A stretch of 19,599 bases of DNA from Fidelibacterota bacterium (GTDB taxonomy: Bacteria > Fidelibacterota > JAANXI01): contig JAANXI010000003.1 of the NCBI GenBank assembly GCA_018263365.1, positions 974 to 20,572 on the forward strand. Direction: 5' to 3'. Every line of letters begins with the position of its first letter. Within the stretch, counting starts at the first letter, position 1. Under the pieces are notes generated by a model. The model was not told the origin of the DNA and did no database searches. It saw only the letters and a list, made by a program, of their open reading frames with translations. The translations under genes and the position numbers were made by a program. Shown here in pieces: positions 1-8,025 of the stretch.

Positions 1-687
1 ACCGCCGCCGGTAATGAAAACCAAAATAACTGGGGACACATTATCGCCCCGGCAGACGCGGATTCAGTTATATCGGTGGGAGCAGTAGACGAGGCAGGGA
101 ACATAGCCGGATTCAGCTCACGAGGACCCACGTATGACGGACGGATTAAACCGGAGGTTGTCGCCCGGGGGGTTGGCACAGCAGCGGCATCCAGCAGCGG
201 GCCTCGCAATTATATTAGCGCTTCCGGTACTTCTTTAAGCACACCGCTGGTTGCAGGCGTGGCGGCGCTGTTAATTGAGGCGCATCCAAACTGGTCGCCC
301 GCCCAGGTGCGCGAGGCGCTGATGAAGACGGCCAGCAACGCCCATCAGCCGAACAATACCGTCGGATGGGGGATCGTGGATGCGCTTGACGCGGTCAGTT
401 ATACGCCGCAAAACGAGCTGGATTCTGTCATCGTGACAAAAAATTTTCCTAATCCATTTCAGGAACGGACTTATATAAAATATGCGCTTCCCGGCGATTA
501 TGAGTACGAGGAAGTATCGCTGGATATCTATAACATCCGGGGCCAAAAAGTGGCATCTGTGGTGAACACGTGTTCGGATTGTTATCTTCGCTGGGAGCCG
601 GGACAAAATATTGCCAGCGGGATATATTTCTATCGGATTCACACTGAGAACTTCACGCAAACCGGTAAACTGCTCTTTGTGCAGTAG
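1..687 (+). CDS. Subtilisin-like serine protease (S8), C-terminal part, with type IX sorting domain; 5' end outside window
   Basis: The reading frame is open from base 1 (TAAGNENQ...), so the gene starts upstream of the window and the propeptide, Asp and His parts are missing. What remains is the oxyanion-Asn region (TAAGNEN), the segment GPTYDGRIKPEVVARGV, and the catalytic Ser motif SGTSLSTPLVAG, with the Ser codon at 232-234. After the protease domain comes an 80-residue tail opening with NFPNPFQ and ending GKLLFVQ, which matches the Por/type IX C-terminal sorting domain. The product is therefore probably exported and cell-surface attached or released in an FCB-type bacterium. It lies 50 bp before a second, clearly related subtilase with a different C-terminus. 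The family call is secure; the substrate is unknown. Confidence 0.93.
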   Translation, partial: TAAGNENQNNWGHIIAPADADSVISVGAVDEAGNIAGFSSRGPTYDGRIKPEVVARGVGTAAASSSGPRNYISASGTSLSTPLVAGVAALLIEAHPNWSPAQVREALMKTASNAHQPNNTVGWGIVDALDAVSYTPQNELDSVIVTKNFPNPFQERTYIKYALPGDYEYEEVSLDIYNIRGQKVASVVNTCSDCYLRWEPGQNIASGIYFYRIHTENFTQTGKLLFVQ

Positions 688-737
688 CGCACGGTTTCCC
701 GTCACCATATATTGATATTACACACGAAATGAGGTAA

Positions 738-3368
738 ATGCGTTTAAAGATGAATATTGTTATACAAAAATTACTGTTGTTCCTTTTGATATCTGCTCTG
801 GTTGTGGCTGTTGAAGCACAGACTGAAAAGCCGGATCCCATGTCACCTCAATTGCATGTCCACCTTGAAAATCTCCCGGAAGATGCGACCGAAATCGTCT
901 GGGTCTTTTTCGAGGATAAAGGACTTACGGGGAAAGCAGAGATCCAACAACGCATAGCGCAGATGCGGGAAAACTTCCCATCCAGAACACTAAAACGCCG
1001 TTCGAAAGTTTTGCCTGCCGACCAATTAGTCGGCTACCGGGATTTACCTGTGCATTCTCCGTATATAAGCGAAGTTGAATTGCAACCTGGAGTCCGCCGG
1101 ATTCGCACAACGACCAGATGGCTGAACGGGATCAGCATCGAAGCAACTCCGTCGGCTATCAGGGAAATCAGTAGCTTGCCCTTTGTCCGAAGAATACGGA
1201 TCGTCGCCCGCGGGAACAGAATTGAGCCGGTTCTCCCGGAAGAGGCTCCCCAACCGGCACAATCTTTAAGACGGGAAGCCACCACACTGGATTACGATTC
1301 GAGCTACGCCCAGCTTAATCAGATTAACGCGATCACCGCCCACCGGCGCGGTTTTACAGGACAAGGCGTGCGTGTCCTGGTTCTCGATACGGGATACATG
1401 ACAGATCACGAGGTGTTTACCCAGGATCGGGTCATAGACGAATACGATTTTATCAACGATGATTCTGTCACACAGAATGAGTCGGGCGATCCGTCCAGTC
1501 AGCACAATCACGGGACCCAGACAGCTTCGGTTGTGGGTGGTGCAATCGATGGATCCTTATACGGCCCGGCGTACGAGTGCGAATATCTGCTGGCAAAAAC
1601 CGAAGACCTGAGCCAGGAACAGCCGATCGAGGAGGACTGGTATGTCGAAGGTCTGGAGTGGGGAGAGTTGAACGGCGCGGATATAATGTCATCATCCTTG
1701 GGGTATAAAAATTGGTATCAATACTCTGATATGGATGGTAATACTGCAATAACAACAATTGCTGTTGATCAGGCAGTAAGTTTGGGGGTTGTGGCATTGA
1801 CCGCTGCAGGCAATTATAGTATTTCTGATCCGAATTGGACTCACATTGTTGCACCAGGCGATGCAGATTCAGTTATCACAGTTGGGGCTGTTGACAATTC
1901 GGGGGCTATAGCCAGCTTCAGTTTGTCTGGCCCAACATACGATGGTAGAACCAAACCAGAGGTTGTTGCCCGTGGTGTGAACACCTGGATGGCAAAAACC
2001 TATTCAACAACGAGTTATGGTGATGGCAGTGGGACGTCATTCAGCACACCGCTTGTGGCCGGAGCCGCCGCCCAGGTGGTGGGAGCGCATCCGGACTGGC
2101 CGCCGATGCTTGTCAAAGAGGCCCTGATGATGACCGCCGATAACGCCGACAATCCGAATAACTCTTACGGATGGGGTATCATAGATGTCATGGCGGCCAT
2201 CGACTTTTCATTGATTTCCCAGATGCAGTTACAGTTTGTGGAGGGCGCCTCCGGGAATGGAAACGGAAGGTTGGACCCTGGTGAAGCAGGTGCGCTCTCA
2301 GGAAAGATTACCAACAGCCGGCTCATTCCGGCTCAGTCTGTTTCCATCAGTGTAGAGACGGAATTCCAGGGCATATCCATGCAGGATGGGAATATCACAT
2401 GGACGAACCTGAACTCCGGCCAGAGTGCTCTGGGTCAAACCACTATCCCAGCCGCATTGGACTCTGTTGTGAGCCAGAGCGGAGCCGTGCCGTTTACAGC
2501 ATTTCTTGAGGCTCAATATCAGGATTATGTGTACCGCGATACCTTAACTATTGTCGCTTCAATCGGTACTCCTCGGGTTGCAATCGTGGATATGGCGCCT
2601 GACCAGTCGGGCGAATCCGCGATTGCCAATGATCTTGCTGAGCATGGAATTGGTGTGAAAATATTTAATACGTTCCCTGTGGATGGATTTACGGAATACG
2701 ATGGGGTGTTCCTGTCCATGGGATTTGGAAACGACGCATATCAACCGGATAATTCGGAGGTTCAGAGCATCACGAATTACCTGGATCAGGCTGGAAATAT
2801 TTACCTCGAAGGCGGGCCGATTTGGTACGAACAATCTGCTGCAGAGATACAGGGCTATTTTCATACCGTTGCCACGGATAGTTCGATCACAGGCTTTGGA
2901 CTCACCGGCGAGCCGGGAACCCCGATGGATGGAATGACCTTCGGAATAGATTCGGTCGTTGGCAGTTCGGGAGTGTTTGTATCTCTCTCGTCCGGGGACG
3001 ATGCAGAGAGCTGGTTGGCTTTTCAGGAGAACGCAGCGCCGGCGGTGGTGACGGCAACGGATTCAAATTACATCGCGATCGCATCCAGCGTGGGCTACGC
3101 TGACATCCATGCTGAATTCGACGGGAATAACGGGAGGTTAGAGCTGCTCGAAGCGCTCGTGCGTCAGATGAATCTCTGGCAGCGGGGAGATTTAACCGGC
3201 GACGGAAGCATCGATATTCGGGATGTGATCCTGTTCCTCGCGGAGGATATGGCGAATGCGTCAGTTTTACCGCCGCGCGTTGCGTATGCTGCGGATGTGA
3301 ACCAGGATGGGGATGTCAATCAAATGGACATTTCTACATTAACGGGTATTATTCTGACCGATGATTAA
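738..3368 (+). CDS. Secreted S8 subtilase with propeptide and C-terminal dockerin-like calcium-binding repeats
   Basis: 876 aa. Residues 1-28 form a signal peptide (LLLFLLISALVVAVEAQ), followed by a propeptide-like region to about residue 190. The catalytic triad is Asp217 (VLDTGY), His258 (HNHGTQTA) and Ser434 (GTSFSTPLVAG), with the oxyanion Asn in TAAGNY. Residues about 490-800 are an uncharacterised beta-rich region. The last 60 residues hold two dockerin-type loops, GDLTGDGSIDIRDVI and ADVNQDGDVNQMDIS, each with the D-x-N/D-x-D calcium-ligand pattern. Unlike the gene before it, there is no type IX sorting tail. The ATG at 738 sits only 3 nt behind GAGG at 731-734; the ATG at 750 is an alternative start and keeps the signal peptide. 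About 1690-2040, the middle of the protease domain, is visibly more AT-rich than the flanks. Confidence 0.93.
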   Translation: MRLKMNIVIQKLLLFLLISALVVAVEAQTEKPDPMSPQLHVHLENLPEDATEIVWVFFEDKGLTGKAEIQQRIAQMRENFPSRTLKRRSKVLPADQLVGYRDLPVHSPYISEVELQPGVRRIRTTTRWLNGISIEATPSAIREISSLPFVRRIRIVARGNRIEPVLPEEAPQPAQSLRREATTLDYDSSYAQLNQINAITAHRRGFTGQGVRVLVLDTGYMTDHEVFTQDRVIDEYDFINDDSVTQNESGDPSSQHNHGTQTASVVGGAIDGSLYGPAYECEYLLAKTEDLSQEQPIEEDWYVEGLEWGELNGADIMSSSLGYKNWYQYSDMDGNTAITTIAVDQAVSLGVVALTAAGNYSISDPNWTHIVAPGDADSVITVGAVDNSGAIASFSLSGPTYDGRTKPEVVARGVNTWMAKTYSTTSYGDGSGTSFSTPLVAGAAAQVVGAHPDWPPMLVKEALMMTADNADNPNNSYGWGIIDVMAAIDFSLISQMQLQFVEGASGNGNGRLDPGEAGALSGKITNSRLIPAQSVSISVETEFQGISMQDGNITWTNLNSGQSALGQTTIPAALDSVVSQSGAVPFTAFLEAQYQDYVYRDTLTIVASIGTPRVAIVDMAPDQSGESAIANDLAEHGIGVKIFNTFPVDGFTEYDGVFLSMGFGNDAYQPDNSEVQSITNYLDQAGNIYLEGGPIWYEQSAAEIQGYFHTVATDSSITGFGLTGEPGTPMDGMTFGIDSVVGSSGVFVSLSSGDDAESWLAFQENAAPAVVTATDSNYIAIASSVGYADIHAEFDGNNGRLELLEALVRQMNLWQRGDLTGDGSIDIRDVILFLAEDMANASVLPPRVAYAADVNQDGDVNQMDISTLTGIILTDD

Positions 3369-3439
3369 TTCGTTGACATTCCATTGCTGGCAACCTATTG
3401 TATGCACCGTTTTGGGAGAACGAGGGAGTTTGTAGAAGG

Positions 3440-4393
3440 ATGGAATTTTATGGGGGGTATCATTCGCGGGGGCACACGGTTTCGTTCGTTCTGTTGGGGA
3501 TTTTGGTTGCACTTGCATCGGTATTTTCCGGGTGTCAGTCATTTCGCGTTGGCAGCGATCAACAGGCCGAAGAAAAAGACAAAAAGAGTTCAACCTATTC
3601 GCAGGAAACTCTGCGGCGCTTATTCGAGAGCGCCTATGAATCTCTGGGAAACCGGGACTCTCTTAAGCAAGCCTATCGATATTTACAACAGATTGATCCG
3701 AATGTCTTTGGCCGCCAGTGGTATTACGGAACGCTGAGCGAGATGTGTTTTTATCTTGCAACGTACAGTGGCGTTGCAGAGGACAGCAGTAAAACCTTGT
3801 ATGAGCAGGGCCGGGAAGCAGCGTTACGGGTTTTGGAGACCCGTCCTGATGTGCAGCGGTTCTTGTCAGCAGAGGGTGAAATTTCGGCGGAAACCGTCAA
3901 TGATACGATTCCGTATATTCCGGTAAATGCGCTCTACTGGTGGACGATCAACTCGATCTTGTGGACAGAAGATGAGCCGCCGCTGGAACGCGTAGTCGCC
4001 CGGCGGAAATTGGATCGAGCCATCTCCCTCATCGCTAATGCGGAGCCGGATTTCAGATATGGCGCAGTCCAGAGATTACGCGGCCTCCTGCTTACTATTA
4101 GTCCGGACGGCGACCTGAATCAGGCCAAGCGGGCATTCGAACAGGCCGTAACGGAAAACGGCGTATTTTGGACGAATCATTTTATGTACGGCCGGTATTA
4201 TGGCATCACGCTCCGGAAACGGATGATTTTCCGCCAGCAGATGGAAGAAATTATCGAGGCAACCAATACCTATCCATTGGAATTCGCAGAACTTAATCAG
4301 CTGGTAAAGGTTCGGGCTCAGGAGTATTTCCAGTCTGAGGACGCCTTCTTCTCTGCGAGTATAAAGTTTGGTTTATCCCGTCCGAATAAATAA
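3440..4393 (+). CDS. Outer-membrane or periplasmic lipoprotein, TRAP-transporter T-component (TatT)-like helical repeat protein
   Basis: About 317 aa from ATG 3440, which is preceded by AGAAGG; an in-frame TTG at 3398 would add 14 residues with no better ribosome binding site. The N-terminus has a hydrophobic stretch FVLLGILVALASVFSGC, and the Cys after SG fits a lipobox. The rest is alpha-helical with TPR-like spacing. The region LDRAISLIANAEPDFRYG, then RLRGLL...GDLNQAKRAFEQAV and then FMYGRYYGITL resembles the TatT family, whose trimeric lipoproteins pair with TRAP transporters (Treponema Tp0956). No TRAP DctP/Q/M gene is visible nearby, so the partner is elsewhere or the role differs. The lipoprotein call is fairly firm; the TatT assignment is by pattern recognition. 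Confidence 0.65.
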   Translation: MEFYGGYHSRGHTVSFVLLGILVALASVFSGCQSFRVGSDQQAEEKDKKSSTYSQETLRRLFESAYESLGNRDSLKQAYRYLQQIDPNVFGRQWYYGTLSEMCFYLATYSGVAEDSSKTLYEQGREAALRVLETRPDVQRFLSAEGEISAETVNDTIPYIPVNALYWWTINSILWTEDEPPLERVVARRKLDRAISLIANAEPDFRYGAVQRLRGLLLTISPDGDLNQAKRAFEQAVTENGVFWTNHFMYGRYYGITLRKRMIFRQQMEEIIEATNTYPLEFAELNQLVKVRAQEYFQSEDAFFSASIKFGLSRPNK

Positions 4394-4459
4394 AATTCGT
4401 TGTGTAAAATTGTTCAATACTCGTCCAAAAGCGTGATAAATTGTTGAAGATAACCAGTT

Positions 4460-4483
4460 CCCTTCTCTTCGTAAGAGGAAGGG
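4460..4483. repeat. Pyrimidine/purine hairpin repeat, copy 1
   Basis: CCCTTCTCTT pairs with AAGAGGAAGGG around a CGT loop with one bulge. The same design (C-run, TT, short loop, AA, G-run) recurs at 11475-11497 and 14435-14450, each in an intergenic space. It is a small dispersed repeat family, or convergent terminator-like stems. Confidence 0.7.
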
Positions 4484-4626
4484 GCAGGGATGGAGTTGGA
4501 GCTACGACTTCCAAGAGAGAAAACCATTGAGGACAACAGTAAACACTATCACGTTTTCAGGAGGACCCAAGGGTGCATCTTTCGCCAAACCCCTTCGTCC
4601 AGAGAAATCATCGGATTTTCCTCCCG

Positions 4627-4654
4627 GTAGAGACGTTCCATGGAACGTCTCTAC
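4627..4654. repeat. 28-bp perfect palindrome, copy 1
   Basis: GTAGAGACGTTCCA is followed immediately by its exact reverse complement. An identical copy lies at 7998-8025, more than 3 kb away. A half copy, starting ACGTCTCTAC at 4762, shares the following motif ACTGAAAATATT with the second copy (4775-4786 and 8029-8040). Identical spread intergenic palindromes suggest a REP-like or MITE-like dispersed element. Confidence 0.95.
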
Positions 4655-4761
4655 ATTCAATAATATCAATATGTTATAACACGTTTAACGGATTGGCGGA
4701 ACTTTAGAAGTCATGAGAAAGAAAATCCCTTGACATTGCATTCTCACACAACCTCCATAGC

Positions 4762-4786
4762 ACGTCTCTACATCACTGAAAATATT
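4762..4786. repeat. Half copy of the palindromic repeat
   Basis: ACGTCTCTAC followed 3 nt later by ACTGAAAATATT. The right arm and trailing motif of the 7998-8040 copy are present, but the left palindrome arm is missing. This indicates the repeat unit is longer than the 28-bp palindrome and extends about 15 bp to its right. Confidence 0.75.
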
Positions 4787-4848
4787 GAATTATGCTAAAT
4801 CAAAATTGTCTATTTATTTCGATTCATGAATTTTTCAGGCTAACCTAG

Positions 4849-6273
4849 TTATATTGAGTTCTCTGTTGGCGCCAGAAACCAGTTTACCACATACAAAATA
4901 CCACCAATTATCAGTCCGGGATACAGCGGTTCCAGTCCCAGCGGATATTGCGGCCAACCGCCGCTTTTGTTGAGCATCCCGGCTGTGTACCAACCGGCGG
5001 ACGTCACGAATCCCGCCACACTGATAAGAAACGCCCCGTTCGGAGTAATTACCCTCTTGCCGAAATACGTGCCCAGCAGGGGATAGATAAGCGCCGGGAT
5101 GAACAGCGTGCCGATGGTATACCAGAGATCGATAACCGACGGGATAGCGATTACCATAATAATTGCGACAATCCCGGTGATCACCAGCCCTATCCGTGAG
5201 TAGAAAGAGGATCGATCTTCATTTGGATTGCCTGCAATTCGCCAGATGAAGTCCCGGCCAATGGTAACGGCAGATAGGAATGAAAACGAATCGATTGTGG
5301 ACATGATCACCGCTATTATACCGACGTAAAAGAGCCCCTTCAGCACCGGCGGCAGGAGCGTTTCAGCCAGGACCGGATACGACATCATTGGAGGAATTTC
5401 CGGAAGGATTGCCCGGGCATACAGTCCTGTAGCCGTGGTCAAAAAGTCGAAGATCGCCCAGAATCCGATGGAAATCAATATGCCGTTTTTCGCAACTCTG
5501 CCGGACTTCGCGCCATAGCATCTCTGGTGAAACCCCGGATCGATGAGTGTCCAGACGGCGATAAAAAACCAGACCAATAAATACTGGATGGAATTGCCTC
5601 CGTGCCAGGTCAGGTGGTCTTCCGGAAGCGACTCCCTGAGAAATGCAAGTCCTCCGTAATTCGTCGCCGCAATTACGACAATGATGATAAATCCGCTGAA
5701 CATCAATCCGAACTGCAGGTAGTCGGTGCGGATGACGGAACGAAACCCGCCGAAGTAGACGTAGGCAATGGAGAACAGCGTTCCCAGCAGAATGGCCGGG
5801 AGCATCGACCAGCCAAACAACAGGTTGAGCATCACCGCGAGCATCAGGATGTACGGGGCGGGCGAAACCATCAGAAAGGTAAAGAACGCGCCGATGAGGC
5901 CGGTCTTGCGATCGTAATACTCGTAGAGCCGATCCGGGATGGTAAAGAGGTTGCTCTCCCGGACTTTTTTTGCCAGGAACAGCGCAAAAAATCCGGCGAA
6001 TATGTAGTAGGGGACGCCAAATACAATCCAGTTGGAAAAACCGTACTGATAGGAAAATTCTCCCACACCGAGAATGCCCCCGTACCAGGTAGAAACCAGC
6101 GTCGCCACGAATCCCGGCAGGGTGAGCGTCCGGCTGGCAAGCAGATAATCTTCCGTATCCTCCAGTTTGGAGCGGGCAAACCGGAACCCGATCACAATCA
6201 ACGCAATGATATATGCGGCGATGATCAGGTAATCAACCGGATGGAGGGAAACGGTGATATCGTACTCAGGCAT
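4849..6273 (-). CDS. Sodium:solute symporter (SSS family, LeuT fold)
   Basis: 474 aa, about 12-13 hydrophobic segments, close to the usual SSS length. The N-terminus begins with the first membrane helix (VDYLIIAAYIIALIVIGF). The region FGGFRSVIRTDYLQFGLMF matches the conserved GGxRxVxxTDxxQ signature after TM5, and the TM8 stretch IMSTIDSFSFLSAVTIGRD contains the Ser/Asp residues that line the Na2 sodium site in this family. It should import an organic solute with sodium; the substrate (sugar, amino or organic acid) cannot be told from sequence. The start ATG at 6273 has only a weak ribosome binding site (GAAG). It lies 240 bp downstream of thiN on the same strand, separated by a repeat-rich gap, so it is probably transcribed separately. 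Confidence 0.92.
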   Translation of the reverse strand: MPEYDITVSLHPVDYLIIAAYIIALIVIGFRFARSKLEDTEDYLLASRTLTLPGFVATLVSTWYGGILGVGEFSYQYGFSNWIVFGVPYYIFAGFFALFLAKKVRESNLFTIPDRLYEYYDRKTGLIGAFFTFLMVSPAPYILMLAVMLNLLFGWSMLPAILLGTLFSIAYVYFGGFRSVIRTDYLQFGLMFSGFIIIVVIAATNYGGLAFLRESLPEDHLTWHGGNSIQYLLVWFFIAVWTLIDPGFHQRCYGAKSGRVAKNGILISIGFWAIFDFLTTATGLYARAILPEIPPMMSYPVLAETLLPPVLKGLFYVGIIAVIMSTIDSFSFLSAVTIGRDFIWRIAGNPNEDRSSFYSRIGLVITGIVAIIMVIAIPSVIDLWYTIGTLFIPALIYPLLGTYFGKRVITPNGAFLISVAGFVTSAGWYTAGMLNKSGGWPQYPLGLEPLYPGLIIGGILYVVNWFLAPTENSI

Positions 6274-6280
6274 AACTTCA

Positions 6281-6313
6281 GTGTTATAGTGTTTGAGTGT
6301 TCAAGTGTTCGGG
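6281..6313. repeat. Degenerate GTGTT heptamer string
   Basis: Short iterations of GTGTTNNA (GTGTTATA, GTGTTTGA, GTGTTCAA, GTGTTCGG) lie directly upstream of the symporter start. The complementary pattern AACACTCGAACAC appears at 13196-13208, next to the second copy of the CCGCTTAAA dyad, so the two repeats may travel together. Confidence 0.55.
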
Positions 6314-6407
6314 TAAAAATGCTGTGTTTGTGAGTTAGTGTGGTAAAGTTAAGCGTTCTGTTTGTTTCTTAATCATAATCTTACTCTTACTCACTGTTAT
6401 ACAAAAT

Positions 6408-6441
6408 CCCGCTTAAACCCGCGTTACGGACTTTAAGCGGG
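6408..6441. repeat. CCCGCTTAAA / TTTAAGCGGG dyad, copy 1
   Basis: A 10-bp perfect stem with a 14-nt centre (CCCGCGTTACGGAC). A second copy with a nearly identical centre is at 13160-13191. It lies between thiN and the symporter gene. There is no T-run on either side, so a dispersed repeat is more likely than a terminator. Confidence 0.85.
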
Positions 6442-6516
6442 TCTTTAAGTAAAGTGGTATTATTCAAGTTTCTATCTGTCATTCGCTGATTCTGTGTGAA
6501 TCTGCGTTCTATTCGG

Positions 6517-7137
6517 TTAATCAAAGTTGCGGAAGAGCAAGAGGATTCCTGATTGAAGGGAGACGGTAATCTCATCAGCAGTAGCGCGATTGCTGACGCC
6601 GCGCGTGCCGATTTCCAGCGTCTCGTTCTCCAGTGGATATTCGAGTCCTTTTGTGGTCACGCCGGTAGCCGTTTCCACCGGGAGCAGTGAGACAGTTTGT
6701 CCCGGTTCCACCCGGGTAGTCAGAGAATCCGTCACCGGTTCGATAGTCGCATAATTAGTTAACAGCTGGATTTGCAGGCGGTCAGCATATTTCGCCAGCA
6801 GGTAAAAATTCGCCAGTGTCTGGTCTTCCCGCTTACCGGTTGCGCTTAGCACAGTTGCGGCGGTATAACCTTCATCAATGGCGTAGAGAAGCGCTTTCTC
6901 CAGGTCGGTATTTTGCTGGGACGTTACATGATGGATGGATTCCTTCGCCAGTTGTTCTCGTATTTCCTCGTCCAGCGAATCCATGTCTCCGATTATCACG
7001 TCCGGTGTCACACTGTTTTCCATCAGCCAGTTTGCCGCACCATCTGTGCAAATTAATGGTGTGGCTCGTTTAATGCGATTCCAGTGCTGCGGGGGCCTGG
7101 GCTGTTCACCATTCGCAACAATCACCACGTGTTTCAT
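6517..7137 (-). CDS. thiN: Thiamine pyrophosphokinase
   Basis: 206 aa from ATG 7137; a TTG codon lies immediately before it, but AGGGG is spaced 6 nt from the ATG, so ATG is chosen. It transfers pyrophosphate from ATP to thiamine to give the cofactor thiamine diphosphate. The N-terminal catalytic domain shows the family signatures ICTDGAANWL and PDVIIGDMDSL (acidic metal/ATP ligands), then QNTDLEKALLYA. The C-terminal beta domain that binds thiamine contains SLLPVE and GLEYPLENETL, and a final SVSN-like stretch (RGVSNRATADEITVSL). The gene starts 20 bp after kptA and is very likely co-transcribed with it. Length and motifs are complete. Confidence 0.93.
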   Translation of the reverse strand: MKHVVIVANGEQPRPPQHWNRIKRATPLICTDGAANWLMENSVTPDVIIGDMDSLDEEIREQLAKESIHHVTSQQNTDLEKALLYAIDEGYTAATVLSATGKREDQTLANFYLLAKYADRLQIQLLTNYATIEPVTDSLTTRVEPGQTVSLLPVETATGVTTKGLEYPLENETLEIGTRGVSNRATADEITVSLQSGILLLFRNFD

Positions 7138-7157
7138 CAATGCCCCTGTCGGTTCTG

Positions 7158-7706
7158 TTAGCGTTCTGTCTGCCTGCTAATATACGAAGGCGGCACCTGC
7201 TTTGTCAGCCAGATTCCGGCATCGGATCGGTAAAATGTGTGGCCGTCATTGTACATGGTTTTGGCAGAGATGGTCAGAACGACCGGCTTCCCGTGCCGCT
7301 GTCCCACCTGTGTCGCCGTTTGCTTATCAACGGACAGATGCACAAACTGACGGTTTTGCGGTTGGATGCCTGATTGACGGATTGATTCAATATTACGCTC
7401 AGCCGTTCCGTGATACAGCCATTGCGGCGGTTCAGTTGGTTCATAGCCAAGCTCCGCCGGAACAGAATGCCCATAGGTGGCGCGGATATATCGATCATCG
7501 TTGCTGAAAATAAACCGGGTTTTATCGCTCTGGCGAATGACTTCCTTGATATCCTCCTTGGTGAAGCGCATCCCGTGTTTCCGCGACTGATCGACCAATT
7601 CATTTACAGGCACCCAGCCAGCTTCATCGAGCTGAATACCGATTTTCCCGGGGTTGTGCCGGAGCACATAACTCAGGAATTTGCTGATTTTCCGGTGTTT
7701 GGTCAT
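7158..7706 (-). CDS. kptA: RNA 2'-phosphotransferase (Tpt1/KptA family)
   Basis: 182 aa. The family moves an internal RNA 2'-phosphate to NAD+, giving ADP-ribose 1''-2''-cyclic phosphate and nicotinamide. Family signatures are present: KFLSYVLRHNP with the catalytic Arg16-His17 pair, GWVPVNELV, YIRATYGHS (Arg75), LYHGTAERNIESIRQSGI, HLSVDKQTATQVGQRHGKPVVL, and the closing FYRSDAGIWLTKQVPPSYI. Both the winged-helix N-terminal half and the NAD-binding C-terminal half are intact. Bacteria lack the eukaryotic tRNA-splicing pathway, so the physiological substrate is uncertain. It is the first gene of a kptA-thiN operon. Its upstream region is interrupted at 33 bp from the start codon by a MITE-like element, and no good ribosome binding site is visible. 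Confidence 0.93.
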   Translation of the reverse strand: MTKHRKISKFLSYVLRHNPGKIGIQLDEAGWVPVNELVDQSRKHGMRFTKEDIKEVIRQSDKTRFIFSNDDRYIRATYGHSVPAELGYEPTEPPQWLYHGTAERNIESIRQSGIQPQNRQFVHLSVDKQTATQVGQRHGKPVVLTISAKTMYNDGHTFYRSDAGIWLTKQVPPSYISRQTER

Positions 7707-7733
7707 GGGATGTTGGGAGCTGTTTTAATTTAC

Positions 7734-7903
7734 CCTGTCCTAAATTAAGCGATTTTATGTGGCGACCTGCACCAATCTGTTGCGCGCTAAGGCTCCGCGA
7801 AATCCTCAACAGATCCTCCGGGTATGCCTCCGGTTTCGCAAACCCTTTTCATCTCAACATCTTGGCACATCTCATCCACAACAATCGCTCAATTTAGGCC
7901 TGT
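7734..7903. mobile_element. MITE-like element, 160 bp, with terminal inverted repeats and 5-bp target duplication
   Basis: CCTAAATTAAGCGATT at 7739-7754 is matched by AATCGCTCAATTTAGG at 7883-7898, an inverted repeat of 16 bp with one mismatch. The 5 bases CCTGT lie directly outside both ends (7734-7738 and 7899-7903), which is what a transposase-made target duplication looks like. The 128-bp interior has no open reading frame of note. It is a non-autonomous insertion in the promoter region of kptA-thiN. No matching transposase is present in the window. Confidence 0.7.
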
Positions 7904-7997
7904 ATAATTCATAAAATATCAGAGCGGTTGAGGGAGACCTGCGATCTGAGGTATCATCAAGTCGAATTGAAGTAGGATATGGGGAAGTATATTCCAT

Positions 7998-8025
7998 GTA
8001 GAGACGTTCCATGGAACGTCTCTAC
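7998..8025. repeat. 28-bp perfect palindrome, copy 2
   Basis: Identical to the palindrome at 4627-4654 and followed by CATACTGAAAATATT; the last 12 bases also follow the half copy at 4775-4786. Confidence 0.95.

Larger units (their letters stand above)
4394..4848. other. Gap between convergent genes containing dispersed palindromic repeats
   Basis: 455 bp between a + strand and a - strand gene, with no convincing coding sequence. It contains a hairpin at 4460-4483 (CCCTTCTCTT, loop CGT, AAGAGGAAGGG), a perfect 28-bp palindrome at 4627-4654 and a half copy of the same repeat at 4762-4786. No clear U-tailed terminator is visible for either gene; the 4460-4483 hairpin, about 70 bp past the lipoprotein stop, could act as one. 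Confidence 0.6.

Noticed and set aside
5602..6333. 243-codon open frame on the + strand
   Set aside because: Entirely opposite the sodium symporter; charged, low-complexity composition typical of an antisense shadow of a membrane protein gene.
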